A stretch of DNA of 64,000 bases from Leptidea sinapis (Eukaryota; Arthropoda; Insecta; Lepidoptera; Pieridae). Positions within the stretch are counted from its first letter, which is position 1; the number at the start of each line of letters is the position of its first letter. This document shows, one piece after another, positions 52,801 through 61,023 of this stretch. The notes under the pieces are model-generated. The model was not told the DNA's origin. It saw only the letters and a program-made list of their open reading frames with translations, and made no database searches. Where the stretch lies: contig NC_066310.1 of the NCBI RefSeq assembly GCF_905404315.1, positions 2,728,001 through 2,792,000 of the forward strand, written 5' to 3'. Position numbers and translations under genes: made by a program.

Positions 52801-54063
52801 ATTTTCGTCTACCTGGATGTCATAATTGTTTTCTGTGTACGGCTTTTTTTGGAGTTTTCATTCAAGTTGATTATATATTATTATTAACTGACACTAAAAC
52901 GTAAAAAATAAAAAAAACTACGTTTAAAAAACCAACTTCAAAAACTGAAAAGTATCAATTAACTAAAAAATTAATTTAATACACCTCTTATGCAAACCTT
53001 TACCTTTAATATTAATAAAATACTATTATATATTTGTATGTGCTAACTGTTGATAGGTTTTAAGTCGGTGCCAAGCCCTAAGTAAAATAAAACTTAATAT
53101 TGGCTGAGTAAACCTGAGGCTCTCAGGTTGTGGCTTAAAAATCAAATCAAGTTAAAATCTTGTATGCTTTTTTCATAAAATTTTGTTTTCAAATTTTATT
53201 TGTGAATTGTGTAGCTTTGAAAATTCCAGTGAGTAGCTAGAAAACTAGAAGTGACGTAGGCGCGTTAAACATGTCGATTCACAGGTGTGCTGTAGACCAC
53301 CAGCCGGTGAGTAGTGATTTAGTATAATTCGGAACGGCGGACGTGAAACAACGCATATTGCCTGTGGGTGTGTCACGGATGTTTGTCTGTCTATATAAGT
53401 GTCATGTCATTGACGTGTACAAGACTAGCTGACGTCATGGTTCTGTTCAAACTCGTATGTACCTACCTACCTATCTAATTAAATGGTTCCCCCTTTTATA
53501 GGAATAATAAACTATGTCGTGGTCTGCCAACGCATACCTACAACTAATGTAGGTTTAACAAAAGAAGAATATTGATTTCAAGTTACATACATATTTATAT
53601 CATAGAAAAAACTGAGCTATTTTTATACGATGAACTTATACTAGGTAGGTACAGTTGTAGGTAAAGAAGACAACCCTAATGTCGTCAGAAGAGGTAAGAG
53701 TCACGCGATAGAAAGAGAGGCAACTTCTAGGTGAATAAAAATGTAGGTTAATATCGCTGTGCGATCTGAATCCCTCCTTATTTTATGGCTGCAAGAGTCC
53801 CTATTTCTTTGATTTTGCTGAGTGAGACTTCTATACTTGTATTATTACATATTCTTTGACAGAGTAGAGATATTAGCAGTGTATTGACCATAGACCGCAG
53901 GTAAGTTAACAGACTTTTGAACGCCACGTTGCAGATATTCGGTTCGGAAGATAAGCTGACGGAAGCGATGTCGATCTTGCCCCAGACGCTGCAGTCCTGT
54001 GACGAGGTGTACCAGCGGGTCCACCAACTGTATGCGGACTTCGCTTTCCACGACCTCCCCTGA
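40719..54063 (+). CDS. Cptp: Ceramide-1-phosphate transfer protein (GLTP-fold), 4 exons
   Basis: Joining 40719-40837, 40913-41124, 43678-43853 and 53935-54063 gives 211 aa, close to human CPTP (214). All introns are GT-AG with phases 2, 1, 0. CPTP moves ceramide-1-phosphate between membranes (trans-Golgi, plasma membrane), wrapping its chains in an all-helical pocket. The headgroup-site residues are visible: Asp55 and Lys59 in FVSSDVRSKI, Arg101 and Arg105 in GSRTMLRLHR, His145 in LAEFHPWYIRKAA. The C-terminus ends DLP as in the family. The Lys/Arg set marks the phosphate-binding CPTP branch rather than sugar-binding GLTP. In mammals, loss of CPTP stimulates autophagy and inflammasome activity. 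The 10-kb last intron is crowded with repeats. Confidence 0.94.
40838..40912 (+). other. Cptp: CPTP intron 1
   Basis: A compact 75-bp intron with GTAAGT donor and a T-rich tract before TTTAG, in contrast to the multi-kilobase introns elsewhere in the window. Confidence 0.7.
40913..41124 (+). CDS. Cptp: CPTP exon 2 (headgroup-binding helices)
   Basis: Acceptor CTTGTTTAG|A. Encodes FLNLIGTVFSFVSSDVRSKI through SGSRTMLRLHRGL, carrying Asp55, Lys59, Arg101 and Arg105. Donor TTAG|GTATGT, phase 1. Confidence 0.94.
41125..41975. other. CPTP intron 2, unassigned part
   Basis: AT-rich, no exon or clear repeat. Confidence 0.35.
41980..42360 (-). repeat. LINE 3'-end repeat (GCCCGCTGAG family, copy B)
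   Basis: Diverged relative of 22604-23060: CACTTATTGAAAGTAAAAAA, GAAGAAACTCAGTGGGC and TTGTTAAAGCATTTACATCG. Confidence 0.6.
42890..43190. repeat. Jockey-like 3'-end debris
   Basis: 42905-43085 (plus) has CGCCGGAAATGCTCCTGTG, TTGGTTAACAACATGTAACC; 43138-43190 (minus orientation) has AAGGTACCCATGTCATATTG. Two small decayed pieces of the family at 36.8 and 48.4 kb. Confidence 0.55.
43378..43416. other. Perfect 17-bp-arm hairpin
   Basis: AAATAAACAATTCAGAT (43378-43394), loop TATGT, then its exact reverse complement (43400-43416). In CPTP intron 2, not inside an obvious element. Confidence 0.8.
43678..43853 (+). CDS. Cptp: CPTP exon 3
   Basis: Acceptor CTGTTTGTAG|AC. Encodes DFIRLFLKRISDAEE then SYNETLAEFHPWYIRKAA with His145, and ends LLKK in phase 0 at a GTATGA donor. 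Frame agrees with exon 2. Confidence 0.94.
43854..44139. other. CPTP intron 3, start
   Basis: No recognisable feature. Confidence 0.35.
44140..44660 (-). repeat. LINE 3'-end repeat (GCCCGCTGAG family, copy C)
   Basis: Long match to 22604-23060 (for example ATGTGACATCACTTATTG, AGACCTGAGAAGAATGGGCG). Plus-strand words run from the A-rich tail at the left. Confidence 0.68.
44945..45172 (-). mobile_element. RTE-like retrotransposon 3' fragment
   Basis: Minus strand repeats the 17952-18212 fragment: GAAATTGAAGTGGCAATGGG, GGAAGACGCAGCGTTGG, and the CCAGCAGTGAATGTCTTCCG end. Confidence 0.7.
45237..45292 (+). repeat. tRNA-like repeat, 3' fragment
   Basis: T-arm GTGGGTTCGAATCCCGC and the CGTTCATAAATTTT...ATTTTATTTGTG tail only. 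Confidence 0.65.
45493..45597 (+). repeat. tRNA-like repeat (SINE-type) with tail
   Basis: A 73-nt tRNA-like head: acceptor GAACGGT, D-arm GCTCAGTTGGTTAGAGC, anticodon stem CCGGC/GCCGG, T-arm with TTCGAAT, 3' acceptor ATCGTTC, followed by the ATAAAATTTTG...TTTATTTGTG tail. Anticodon loop TAGGAAC and mismatches make a working tRNA doubtful. Confidence 0.7.
45707..45815 (-). repeat. tRNA-like repeat (SINE-type), inverted copy
   Basis: The best-preserved head (45743-45815): cloverleaf pairs throughout except one acceptor mismatch, anticodon loop ACGGAAC with an unusual C at position 33. The same tail follows (45742 down to 45707). Faces the copy at 45493 in inverted orientation. Confidence 0.72.
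45816..45989. other. Intron spacer
   Basis: Short AT-rich spacer, nothing recognised. Confidence 0.3.
45990..46472 (-). repeat. CCAGTGGGAGG/A-tail repeat (copy 12), split by a SINE
   Basis: 45990-46132 and 46403-46472 are consecutive parts of one copy (break just before TTTGAGACATAATATG). The intervening 270 bp contain a tRNA-headed SINE, showing the order of insertion. Confidence 0.7.
46148..46375 (-). mobile_element. tRNA-derived SINE
   Basis: On the minus strand: ACCTATATAGCCGAGTGG (A-box), TAAGCTAGAGGTCCCGCG, GTTGGAATCCCGGTAGG (B-box, one change), then CATTTATATGATGAATATGG and GTTGTCTTGCAACCCACAAC. A SINE type I recognise as widespread in Lepidoptera. Confidence 0.75.
46485..46785 (+). 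repeat. Dispersed repeat, second copy of 2290-2545
   Basis: Carries GCGCAAACTATTCAGTTTAG, AAAATTTATTGTT, TTAATGCGGTTCACAGAAT and TTGGCTACGGAACC in the same order and orientation as at 2.3 kb, with a longer central segment. Confidence 0.65.
46845..47210 (-). repeat. Non-LTR 3'-end debris
   Basis: 46845-46935 is the reverse of 36565-36655. 47150-47210 (AATGCCTGAACAGTGGCTGG) resembles a common lepidopteran retroelement segment. The splice-like TTTATAG| before it gives no CPTP-like protein. Confidence 0.5.
47211..48371. other. CPTP intron 3, unassigned
   Basis: A 79-codon frame at 47228-47467 (FLLEILPFFVAMVEDKF) has no recognised family and an overlapping antisense frame; I do not call it. The rest is AT-rich without features. 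Confidence 0.3.
48372..48850 (-). mobile_element. Jockey-like retrotransposon 3' fragment
   Basis: Minus strand: SEELFHLIFATEFHLCTTRH-like block, 'CVAVLHSAVFKNLSSTYYKA', then the UTR and a T-run (A-tail) at 48372-48385. Several frameshifts. Confidence 0.72.
48851..49133. other. Intron spacer
   Basis: Nothing recognised. Confidence 0.3.
49134..49438 (-). repeat. CCAGTGGGAGG/A-tail repeat (copy 13)
   Basis: Near full length, from the T-run with ATGAAAATAAAGGACGAG to CCTCCCGCCGG. Confidence 0.83.
49659..50578. mobile_element. MITE-like element interrupted by a later insertion
   Basis: Left part 49659-49725 (CCCAATATTCAGTCTATCTC) and right part from about 50330 to 50578 (AACTTATCGACGGTAACTC ... 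GGGAACGGCC) reproduce the uninterrupted copy at 21936-22262. About 600 bp of unrelated sequence sits between. Confidence 0.65.
50579..51149. other. CPTP intron 3, unassigned
   Basis: 50640-50870 reads weakly like reverse transcriptase tail on the minus strand (RLVQEAIEIWN), insufficient for a call. Confidence 0.3.
51150..51540 (+). mobile_element. Non-LTR retrotransposon 3' fragment
   Basis: Reads AIKIYNHIPKLKIKRSLLYL and a C-terminal FKRHLKKFL-like segment across a frame change, then a 3' UTR ending AATAAAATATTTTGATTTGA. Related in type to 26200-26828. Confidence 0.6.
51775..51960 (-). repeat. Jockey-like 3' UTR fragment
   Basis: GGTGTAAGGCTCACGTGATAG and GATGCTTTGCCGGTCTTTAA are diverged versions of the UTR seen at 48.4 kb. 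Confidence 0.5.
52075..52312 (+). mobile_element. Helitron-like non-autonomous 3' end
   Basis: GTCTGCCTGTCTGTCCGTCTG, then GACGGGACTTTTATTGGCAG and a terminal CGTTTGCCGGGTCAGCTAG|T, a very common lepidopteran repeat. It ends in CTAG before T, the Helitron 3' rule. The 5' end is undetermined. Confidence 0.5.
52618..52860 (+). repeat. Common lepidopteran LINE-derived repeat
   Basis: AACCGACTTCAAAAAGGAGC and TCAATTCGATCGGTATTTTT are hallmark words of a widespread repeat. A relative lies near 39080-39200. Confidence 0.5.
53174..53206 (+). repeat. Tail of the 45-kb tRNA-like repeat
   Basis: TTCATAAAATTTTG and CAAATTTTATTTGTG, with no tRNA-like head. Confidence 0.55.
53207..53657. other. CPTP intron 3, unassigned
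   Basis: No feature recognised. Confidence 0.3.
53658..53812 (+). repeat. Dispersed repeat, inverted relative of 26829-26990
   Basis: CCTAATGTCGTCAGAAGAGG, CGCTGTGCGATCTGAA and AGAGTCCCTATTTCTT match the 26.8-kb copy in reverse. Ends about 120 bp before CPTP exon 4. Confidence 0.7.
53935..54063 (+). CDS. Cptp: CPTP exon 4 (C-terminus)
   Basis: Acceptor CACGTTGCAG|ATA, phase 0. Encodes IFGSEDKLTEAMSILPQTLQ then VYQRVHQLYADFAFHDLP and TGA at 54061-54063, the usual CPTP C-terminal helix. GC-richer than its surroundings and 10 kb from exon 3. Confidence 0.93.
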   Translation: MFGSEDKLTEAMSILPQTLQSCDEVYQRVHQLYADFAFHDLP

Positions 54064-54283
54064 GCCGAGTGTTGCCAAACCTGAGAATTGCTCCAAAGCC
54101 CCTAGTGGACATCGTATGATACCGGTATAAACTTTCCATAAGATAATTCAACTCCATCGTACCTAAGTGATAAATATGATGATTTATGGTACGTCGTATA
54201 TTTTGGACGGTTTATCCAAACGTAGTAAATGTATAATTTATTATATAATATGATAATTTATAATATTATGTTGTAATTGTCAT

Positions 54284-54289
54284 AATAAA
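54284..54289 (+). promoter_or_regulatory. Cptp: Poly(A) signal of CPTP
   Basis: AATAAA 221 nt after the CPTP stop codon. Confidence 0.55.
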
Positions 54290-54317
54290 TTATTCTACTG
54301 CAGAAACTATATAATAT

Positions 54318-54440
54318 ACTAGCTCACCCGACAGACGTTGTTCTGTACATAATAAATAAAATACTGTTTTTATGAAATTGTCAATAGTATTGCATAACAT
54401 CAAAAATTATTTCGTAAAATATGCTTCTGTTATAATGAAA
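54318..54440 (-). repeat. Helitron-like end, opposite orientation
   Basis: ACTAGCTCACCCGACAGACG is the reverse form of the CGTTTGCCGGGTCAGCTAGT end seen at 52.3 kb, diverged. Confidence 0.45.
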
Positions 54441-55082
54441 TTGTTTCACAGCAGAGCTGTCAAACCGTGCGTCAATAAATTCTCTCATAGAAAACGAAAA
54501 TAATTATTATGGGTCCCAAATCGCAATAAAAACTATCCTATCTCTCAAGTTGAACTAAACTGCACTCCATGAAGTAATCCCCATTTAAATTCGTTCATTG
54601 GCGTTAGGAGTTCACTGGAAACAAACATCAGGACACTGGATTTATATAAATAAAGTGCTTCTGGAAATAAATATGTATGTGTGAATCGCGAAACATGATT
54701 CCACCTTATTATATAGCACTGTGGCCGTCAAGAAACCTGTTTTAATTAATAACTTACCCTATCTTTATATTAATACGTTGTTACTCTTCATGAGATCATC
54801 TTCAGCGAATCATTTCTCCAAACAACTTACAAACGCATTATTTACAATGAAGTAGGGTTGTGTTTCATTGTTAAATACCGTCGATAGAACTTTTCGGTTA
54901 GTCTACTCCGGAAATATAAATGTAACAGTTTATTGTAATGTGTCATGTACCATCGACAAAATTGATTGAAGACCCAATTTGCTGATAAGTCTTTTAAAAT
55001 CATAAAAACAGTTTATTTTCCAACGAAAAAGATTGTATGACAATAATTAATTGGTGGACTGTCACTGTCTTATAAAATAATA
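54441..55082. other. Intergenic, nothing recognised
   Basis: AT-rich with no supported feature. Confidence 0.35.
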
Positions 55083-55529
55083 ACAGTTACTTAAATTTAG
55101 GAATGATCTCCGCTGCGCTCCAACTATATACCCCAGGCGTAGTCGCAAAGTGCGGCAACTAATTCTATGCCCAAGTGGGCGTACTCGAGCCAGCCTCGAA
55201 CAATGTGTGACGTTTACGTGCCACATTCTGTTAAACTTTGCCAATAATTGAAACTAAAATGCTGAGTTGCATCGTAAAACTTAAAATAAAAAAATAATAC
55301 CACAAGAAATAAGAAAGACACTGGCATCACATATCATCAGTGAGTATTAAGTATTAATTTCAATGTAAAATAATACGAAGCGTATGTTTCAAAATTTGAA
55401 AGATGCCATTGAGTGTCGAAAATCCTCGCTTGTGTGCATCTAATAGTTGCCGTAATAAAAAACCTGTTGTTCTTAAAGCGGTATATAGTTGGAGCGCAGC
55501 AGTTACCAATCATTAATCTAAGTTTCAAG
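55083..55529. mobile_element. Inverted-repeat element (~50-bp arms)
   Basis: Arms 55083-55132 and 55480-55529 share GCTGCGCTCCAACTATATACC and flanking ATTTAGGAATGAT/ATCATTAATCTAAGT words in inverse orientation. The 350-bp centre is non-coding. Confidence 0.65.
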
Positions 55530-56177
55530 CGAATTTCGATTATGACTTTAGGAAAATGACATTAAGACACACGATTCAATTTTGTCGATAGTACCTGTGA
55601 TAAGTAAGGTAAATGCGACATGATTATTAATTAGGTACCCAGTTTAATAATTTTTCAATGAATATGCATGTAATTTCTCTACATTTCTAATCGATAGCTT
55701 ACATCGCTAAATAAAATAAGTAATATTTAACGCCCAAATCGTAGGTATTTAAATAAATAGTCAACTGACGCGGGAATTTAGAAGGCCATGATCACGCCAT
55801 CTATCGATGCAGAATAGAATTAAGTAGTTAATTTTTTACAATGAGAAATTGCAGGCGGTACCTAAAATTGATGAGTACTTACAAGCTAGTTATTAACATA
55901 TAAACAAATTCAAGTTAGTTAGTAACATATAACTGAAAATTTATATTACATTCTTGTTAATTTTCACTGAAGAAATTTTATTTCATATTTTTTTTTAGTT
56001 ATCTCTTGTAATGTGAGTTTCTAGTCGTAAACATAATAATTACATTAATTACCTTAAAATACAGCTAAACAAAGGATTCTGAAATATTTAAAACTGCTAC
56101 AAATATTACAAAAAAGGAAAAAGATTAATTATACTACAGGGGGCTTAAAATATAATAATATCTCGCAACACTGCATC
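55530..56177. other. Intergenic, nothing recognised
   Basis: AT-rich with no supported feature. Confidence 0.35.
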
Positions 56178-56372
56178 CTTCTAAAGCCCTTTTCAGGCTA
56201 CGCTATGCTATAATTGTGATATATAGTATAGCAAATAAGGACTTGAGTATAGTAACCCAATAATATTTCGTACAGTGAAGTGTGAACGTGTCCTAATGTG
56301 TGGTGCGCGATATTGTTGTGCTATGAACTATATGCTATTATATTATGGCGTAGTCTGCAAAGAGCTTTAAAG
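56178..56372. mobile_element. Short MITE (~36-bp inverted repeats)
   Basis: CTTCTAAAGCCCTTTTCAGG...CTACGCTATGCTATAAT at the left mirrors ATTATATTATGGCGTAG...GCTTTAAAG at the right. Total 195 bp. Confidence 0.65.
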
Positions 56373-56984
56373 AATTTTTCGCAAGTGCGAGAGAGAGCGC
56401 AATATCGGCAATACTACTTCAAGTCCGATAAGCGTTGCGTCTTTCAACTTATCATTCAAAACATAGCCTTCAGAAGTAGCAGTTTATATAACAAATTATA
56501 TATTATCGTATTAACTTTAAGTTATGTATATGTTTTTGTATATCCGAGTTCCTAGTTTTTTTCAGTGGTTATATTGAAACGTAAGATTAATTTAGATGTT
56601 TTGTTAATATATCGCATACCAGCTTAGATAACACTTTGATTAGTCGTAAGTGTAGATTTTTATACTATTTATTATGAGCTCAATTATGAAACTGTTGCTC
56701 ATAAAAGCTCAGAATAAGAATACATAATTTGATTATTGTGTGAATTTAGATACATTTATTGCATTTTATAATCGTAGCCAACATTTTAATAGTACATATT
56801 TGATATTTAGTTTTATATACAGCTGGATAAAAAATCATGTCTTAGTGTAAGTTTAGTGAAAAGTAGAGTTTTATTTACCAATAAAATTTTGATTTCATAC
56901 TTAGTTTAAACATGATAATGTATTATAAGCAAAACGCTAGTAAAATGCGCCTTAAAGTGTTTATATACTTTAAAAAATTTATAA
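56373..56984. other. Intergenic, nothing recognised
   Basis: AT-rich, no supported feature. Confidence 0.35.
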
Positions 56985-57371
56985 ACGCAGTTTTTGGAGT
57001 GGCTTCAACAAGTTTTTAAACAAAGTTTTACTTCTTATGGCACATTAACACAAAAGGCTAAATTGGCCTCTAAAATACTTGGTGTCCTATGTAGGGTGAG
57101 ACAGTACTTCAAGCCGCAACTATATAAAGTGCAAATTCGGCCTCACATGGAGTACTGTTCTCACCTCTGGGCAGGTGCTCCCCAGTACCAGCTTCTTCCA
57201 TTTGACCGCATACAACGAAGAACGGCTCGAATCATCGACGATCAAGTCATCTCTGATCGGCTTGATTCTTTGGCTTTGCGTAGAGATTCGGTTCTCTCTG
57301 GATCTTCTGTTCTTGCCTCGCCCACTTTGTTGATTGCAGTCGTTGTTGCGTTGTCGCGACTGGTCTAGATA
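56985..57371 (+). mobile_element. Jockey-like reverse transcriptase C-terminal fragment
   Basis: KAKLASKILGVLCRVRQYF, QIRPHMEYCSHLWAGAPQYQ and LLPFDRIQRRTARIIDD form the conserved C-terminal block of lepidopteran jockey-like polymerases. The frame changes after LALRRDSV. It is the part just upstream of the fragments at 36.8 and 48.4 kb, but this copy lacks the 3' UTR. Confidence 0.8.
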
Positions 57372-57471
57372 GCGATTCGTCATTTCATTTATATATCTTA
57401 AAGTTTTAAAGTTACTTTTGTTTTTCTACGCCAAAGAAGTATTACCGTTTTTACAGTACTTTATTGTAATA

Positions 57472-57860
57472 GTTATTTATGCAACTGTTGTGTAATAAGG
57501 GGGTATTAAAACACGAATGTGGGTTGTGGGCCGCGGGAATAGTATCACATGAGTGTTTTACGTACCTAATTATCAACAGTTGCTTTATTTACAACTATAA
57601 TGTTATGAATCCTCTATAAAAGATTCTGGAACAGTTAGCTTACTGCTAACATTAAAACAGCCAGTCCTAGTAACCATAATATCATCCAAAGGAGTGTTAT
57701 TATAAAAACGGCTGATATAATGTTGTACTAAATTTCATTACAACACTCGCTTGAATGATGTAATGGTTAATAGGACATTGGGTGTTTTAATGTTGGCAAT
57801 AAACTGACTTTTAGAATCATTAATAGAGGATTTAAAGGATGTGTTCAGATAAAATATGTA
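57472..57860 (+). mobile_element. Fold-back repeat, internally deleted copy
   Basis: Starts TTATGCAACTGTTGTGTAAT, continues with CAGTTAGCTTACTGCTAAC and its inverted partner, ends TAGAGGATTTAAAGGATG. Same family as 14.35-15.41 and 62.57-63.27 kb. Confidence 0.7.
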
Positions 57861-58399
57861 TAAACATCTGTGTTTTGTTTTTATGCCATTTCTGCAAAAC
57901 AACTGAGAGGAGCTTTGTAATTATTGTATTGCTATTTCGGTTGTTTGTGTATGCTCTGTCTATGTGATATGGTAAGGCTATGGTTCTTTGTTAAAATGGC
58001 GAATAGTTTATATTTGGTTCAAGTATTGTTTTAGTTTTGCTAGTTGTAAGAGTAAGTGTTTGAGAACATTCCCCGTATTAAATCCTTAAGGATTAGAAAG
58101 CTATTTGTACATTAAAATGTTTTTTTCGCTTGTCTGGTATTTTATTTTTCGTCAGAATTCCCGTCCTAGCAATTGTCAGGTACAAGGTTATTAGTTTAAA
58201 ACAGGCCCAGATGGACAGAAAAGAGCAAGTTTCTATAGAAGCCTATATAAATGTGCCAGGCAGTTAAATAATAACTATAATAGGGGTTAAAGTATTAAAT
58301 TGTCTTTTTATTGTAATAGGTACTTGGAATTGACATAGAACCTTAATGGTTTGAGATTTTACGTATACGAGTACGTTCCGACGCGGAACTAAAAGAAAC
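57861..58399. other. Intergenic, nothing recognised
   Basis: No supported feature. Confidence 0.3.
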
Positions 58400-59000
58400 G
58401 CGTGTTGCCTTGTTGAATCGATACAGAAATAAAGGAATATTGCATCGAATTCTGACATGCGATGAAAAGTGTCTTTGTGTTCTTTACGATAACCGTACAT
58501 GAAAAATTCAAAGGCTGACCCCAGGTCAAACGCCACAACAGTGCTACAAAGCTTACAAATAAAACGGTAATGGTAACTATTTGATGGTCTCAGCATGGTG
58601 TTATTCACTATAGGTTTCTCCGATCTGGTCAAGCAATAAGGGCAGATGTCTGCTGCCGTTACTAATGATAGCAAAACAAGCAGTGAAACAGTCCGGACTC
58701 ATGAATCGATCTTCACCATAATTGCTCCATGATAACGAGACCTCATACAGCACGAGGAACCGTTGTAACTCTACAGGAACTGCAATTAGAAACCGTATTT
58801 GCCAGACCTTGCTCCAACGGACTACCTACCATTTTTTTCGTGATTTGGATAATTTTTTACGTGAAAAGTCTCAGAAGGCAGTACTAATTGCTTTCACCCC
58901 ATTTATCGAAACTTGATCACCACAGTTCTATCGCAAAGGCATAATTGACCTTTCTATTAGATGGCAGCAATGTATGGATAGTGGTAATTATTTTCATAAA
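58400..59000 (+). mobile_element. Decayed mariner-type transposase relic
   Basis: Plus-strand pieces HRILTCDEKCLCVLYDN, LLHDNETSYSTRN and QFYRKGIIDLSIRWQQCMDS followed by GNYF align in order with mariner transposases (catalytic TCDEK and LLHDN blocks). Several stops and frameshifts. A different lineage from the copies at 10 and 34 kb. Confidence 0.72.
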
Positions 59001-60366
59001 ATAAATATCTTAAATTAAAAAAAAAAGGAATTTCAATATTTCAGTACAAATCGGCAACTTCATACTTTAACCCGTGATATTTTCAACATGTAGAAATAGC
59101 AACCGTATACCGGCTTTAGACACAATTTATTTTATACAACTCTGTCCCGGAAACAATCACAACAACAAGGAAGCACATAACTTCGGCCACTACCAGAGGT
59201 TCCTTGAAAACCGATCGGTGTCGTTTCTCTTCTCCAGATGGTGAGTTTGATATCCCAATTTATGGCGATTGGAAGCTGGGGTTTGACGAGAAAAATCAAA
59301 GTTCTTTATTTGCAAAGATGAGCTTACAATCAAATGTTACAAATTTCGGAGTAGGCAGATGTATTGACGAACATGTTAATAATATGAATTATGTGCCAGG
59401 TAGCCACCTTGTTTGATAATATTCATGTATTGAGTAAAAAACAATATTTTTAATAGCATTAATAATTTAAATCTATTTAACACTGTCTCCTCTGTTATTT
59501 GTTTTGGAAATTTAATAAATATTTTTTCGTACCTACAAAGTGGGTCTTAATCAGGTCAAACAAATCTTCAGAAAGAAAAGATAATCGCTGTGTTGCACGC
59601 GGTAGTACGAACTAATGAAGGATGCACCAGAGGAATGATGAGAGTAGTAATTCATAATATTAATATCCCCCAGATTCTTGTAAGGTAAACCTGGAGGTGA
59701 CTGCAGTATTGGTAATTCCACGAGATTTCAAGACTCCGTATTTATTTTACCCCATGCCGCGACCGTCTCCAGAGAATACTCGATCGAAGTGTGTCAACTT
59801 ATCCGGTCTAGTCAGACTCGTTCATGCTGTCGTCACAGGACTCAAACATCCAAGAGCCTTGAAGTTTACTCGAAAATCGACAACGATACATTCGGAACGA
59901 TACGACAATACTCCGAATATCAACTATCCTACTCTAACGAATTCCTTATCGTTACCATAGACTAATATTTCGATATTTTTACAATGTTAGTGTGAATGGA
60001 ATATGTTCAACCCTAAACATTATCTGTGCTATGTGGCTGTTAAGTGTCAAAAGTCAATACATAGTTTAGGCGCTAAGGACCATGCCAGACTCTACACCAC
60101 CATTTTGGTTTCATTTACACATAATGTAAATGTTAAAAAAAATATGTAATGAATATATGACCATTTAAAATTGAATAAATAATACAAAACTTGCGGGTAA
60201 TAAAATGTAAAAAAAAGTAACTCAACCCTTCTCGTCGACTTCCTATTTCTCAGGCGGCCATTTGCATTATTTCTACGCATAAACGATCAACAAAATGACT
60301 AGTAGTAAAAAAATCCTGTTGAATAGTAAATCACATATAATTACTACAATAATATTTATTAAGTAT
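59001..60366. other. Intergenic, unassigned
   Basis: Two small plus-strand frames (59204-59416, 59697-59960) show no known family. 59160-59290 has faint resemblance to the jockey-like 3' end. Nothing called. Confidence 0.3.
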
Positions 60367-61023
60367 TGTTGCGTAGCAACCCTTCGAAGTATATGACGAG
60401 AGTTGTCAGACTTCAAGACATTGTTAATTTTAACTGCTCCGTCAGCAATACTCGTAGCTAAGCGGGAAAGTGTTTACTTTAGACGCTGTAGACCCGGGTT
60501 CGATACACCTACCAGTGAATGGATTTTTTGGGTATTGTAAAGGAAATTTCTAGTAAGTTCAGGATCAAATCGAACAGAAAAAAAAGGATGGAAAATGTGT
60601 AAGCAGGATAAAAATAGTTAAAAGAATTTTCTAGTTCTATTTAAATTTAAGGATGGAATGGGAGAATCATTTTGGAAATAGAACGGATCCCGGGGTATAT
60701 AAGCCGTACTAAGCGTGGCCTACGGCAGTTCTAGTTCTGACTCGAAAGTGTTAAGAAGAAGAAGAAGAAAAGAAGAAGTAGTGAAAAGTGGAAGTGTTCC
60801 AAGAGGAAGAAAAGAAGAAGTAGTGAAAATTGGAAGTGTTTCAGGAGGAAGAAGATAGAAAAGACTTAGTGTTCGGTGCGGTGTGACGCGTTGAAGGTAC
60901 CGCCGCCCACTAGAGGGACAGCGGCAGACCGGCGAACCGCAAGTTCAGAAAAAGTGAACGCAAATAAAGACTCGTTCCTATAAGCGGAGTATTATTTCCA
61001 ATTCCTGACCCACTCCCGTGTCA
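60367..61023 (+). mobile_element. Solo LTR with 4-bp target-site duplication
   Basis: TG...CA ends (TGTTGCG ... GTGTCA), flanked by GTAT at 60363-60366 and 61024-61027. A GTATATAAGCC TATA box near 60696 and AAATAAAGAC near 60963 mark a promoter and poly(A) site. The purine-rich middle (about 60755-60850) has two 48-bp tandem units. A 4-bp duplication fits Ty3/gypsy-type integration. No internal coding region remains. Confidence 0.78.

Noticed and set aside
53845..54157. Two overlapping minus-strand frames
   Set aside because: Both are shadows of CPTP exon 4, which matches the GLTP family C-terminus on the plus strand.
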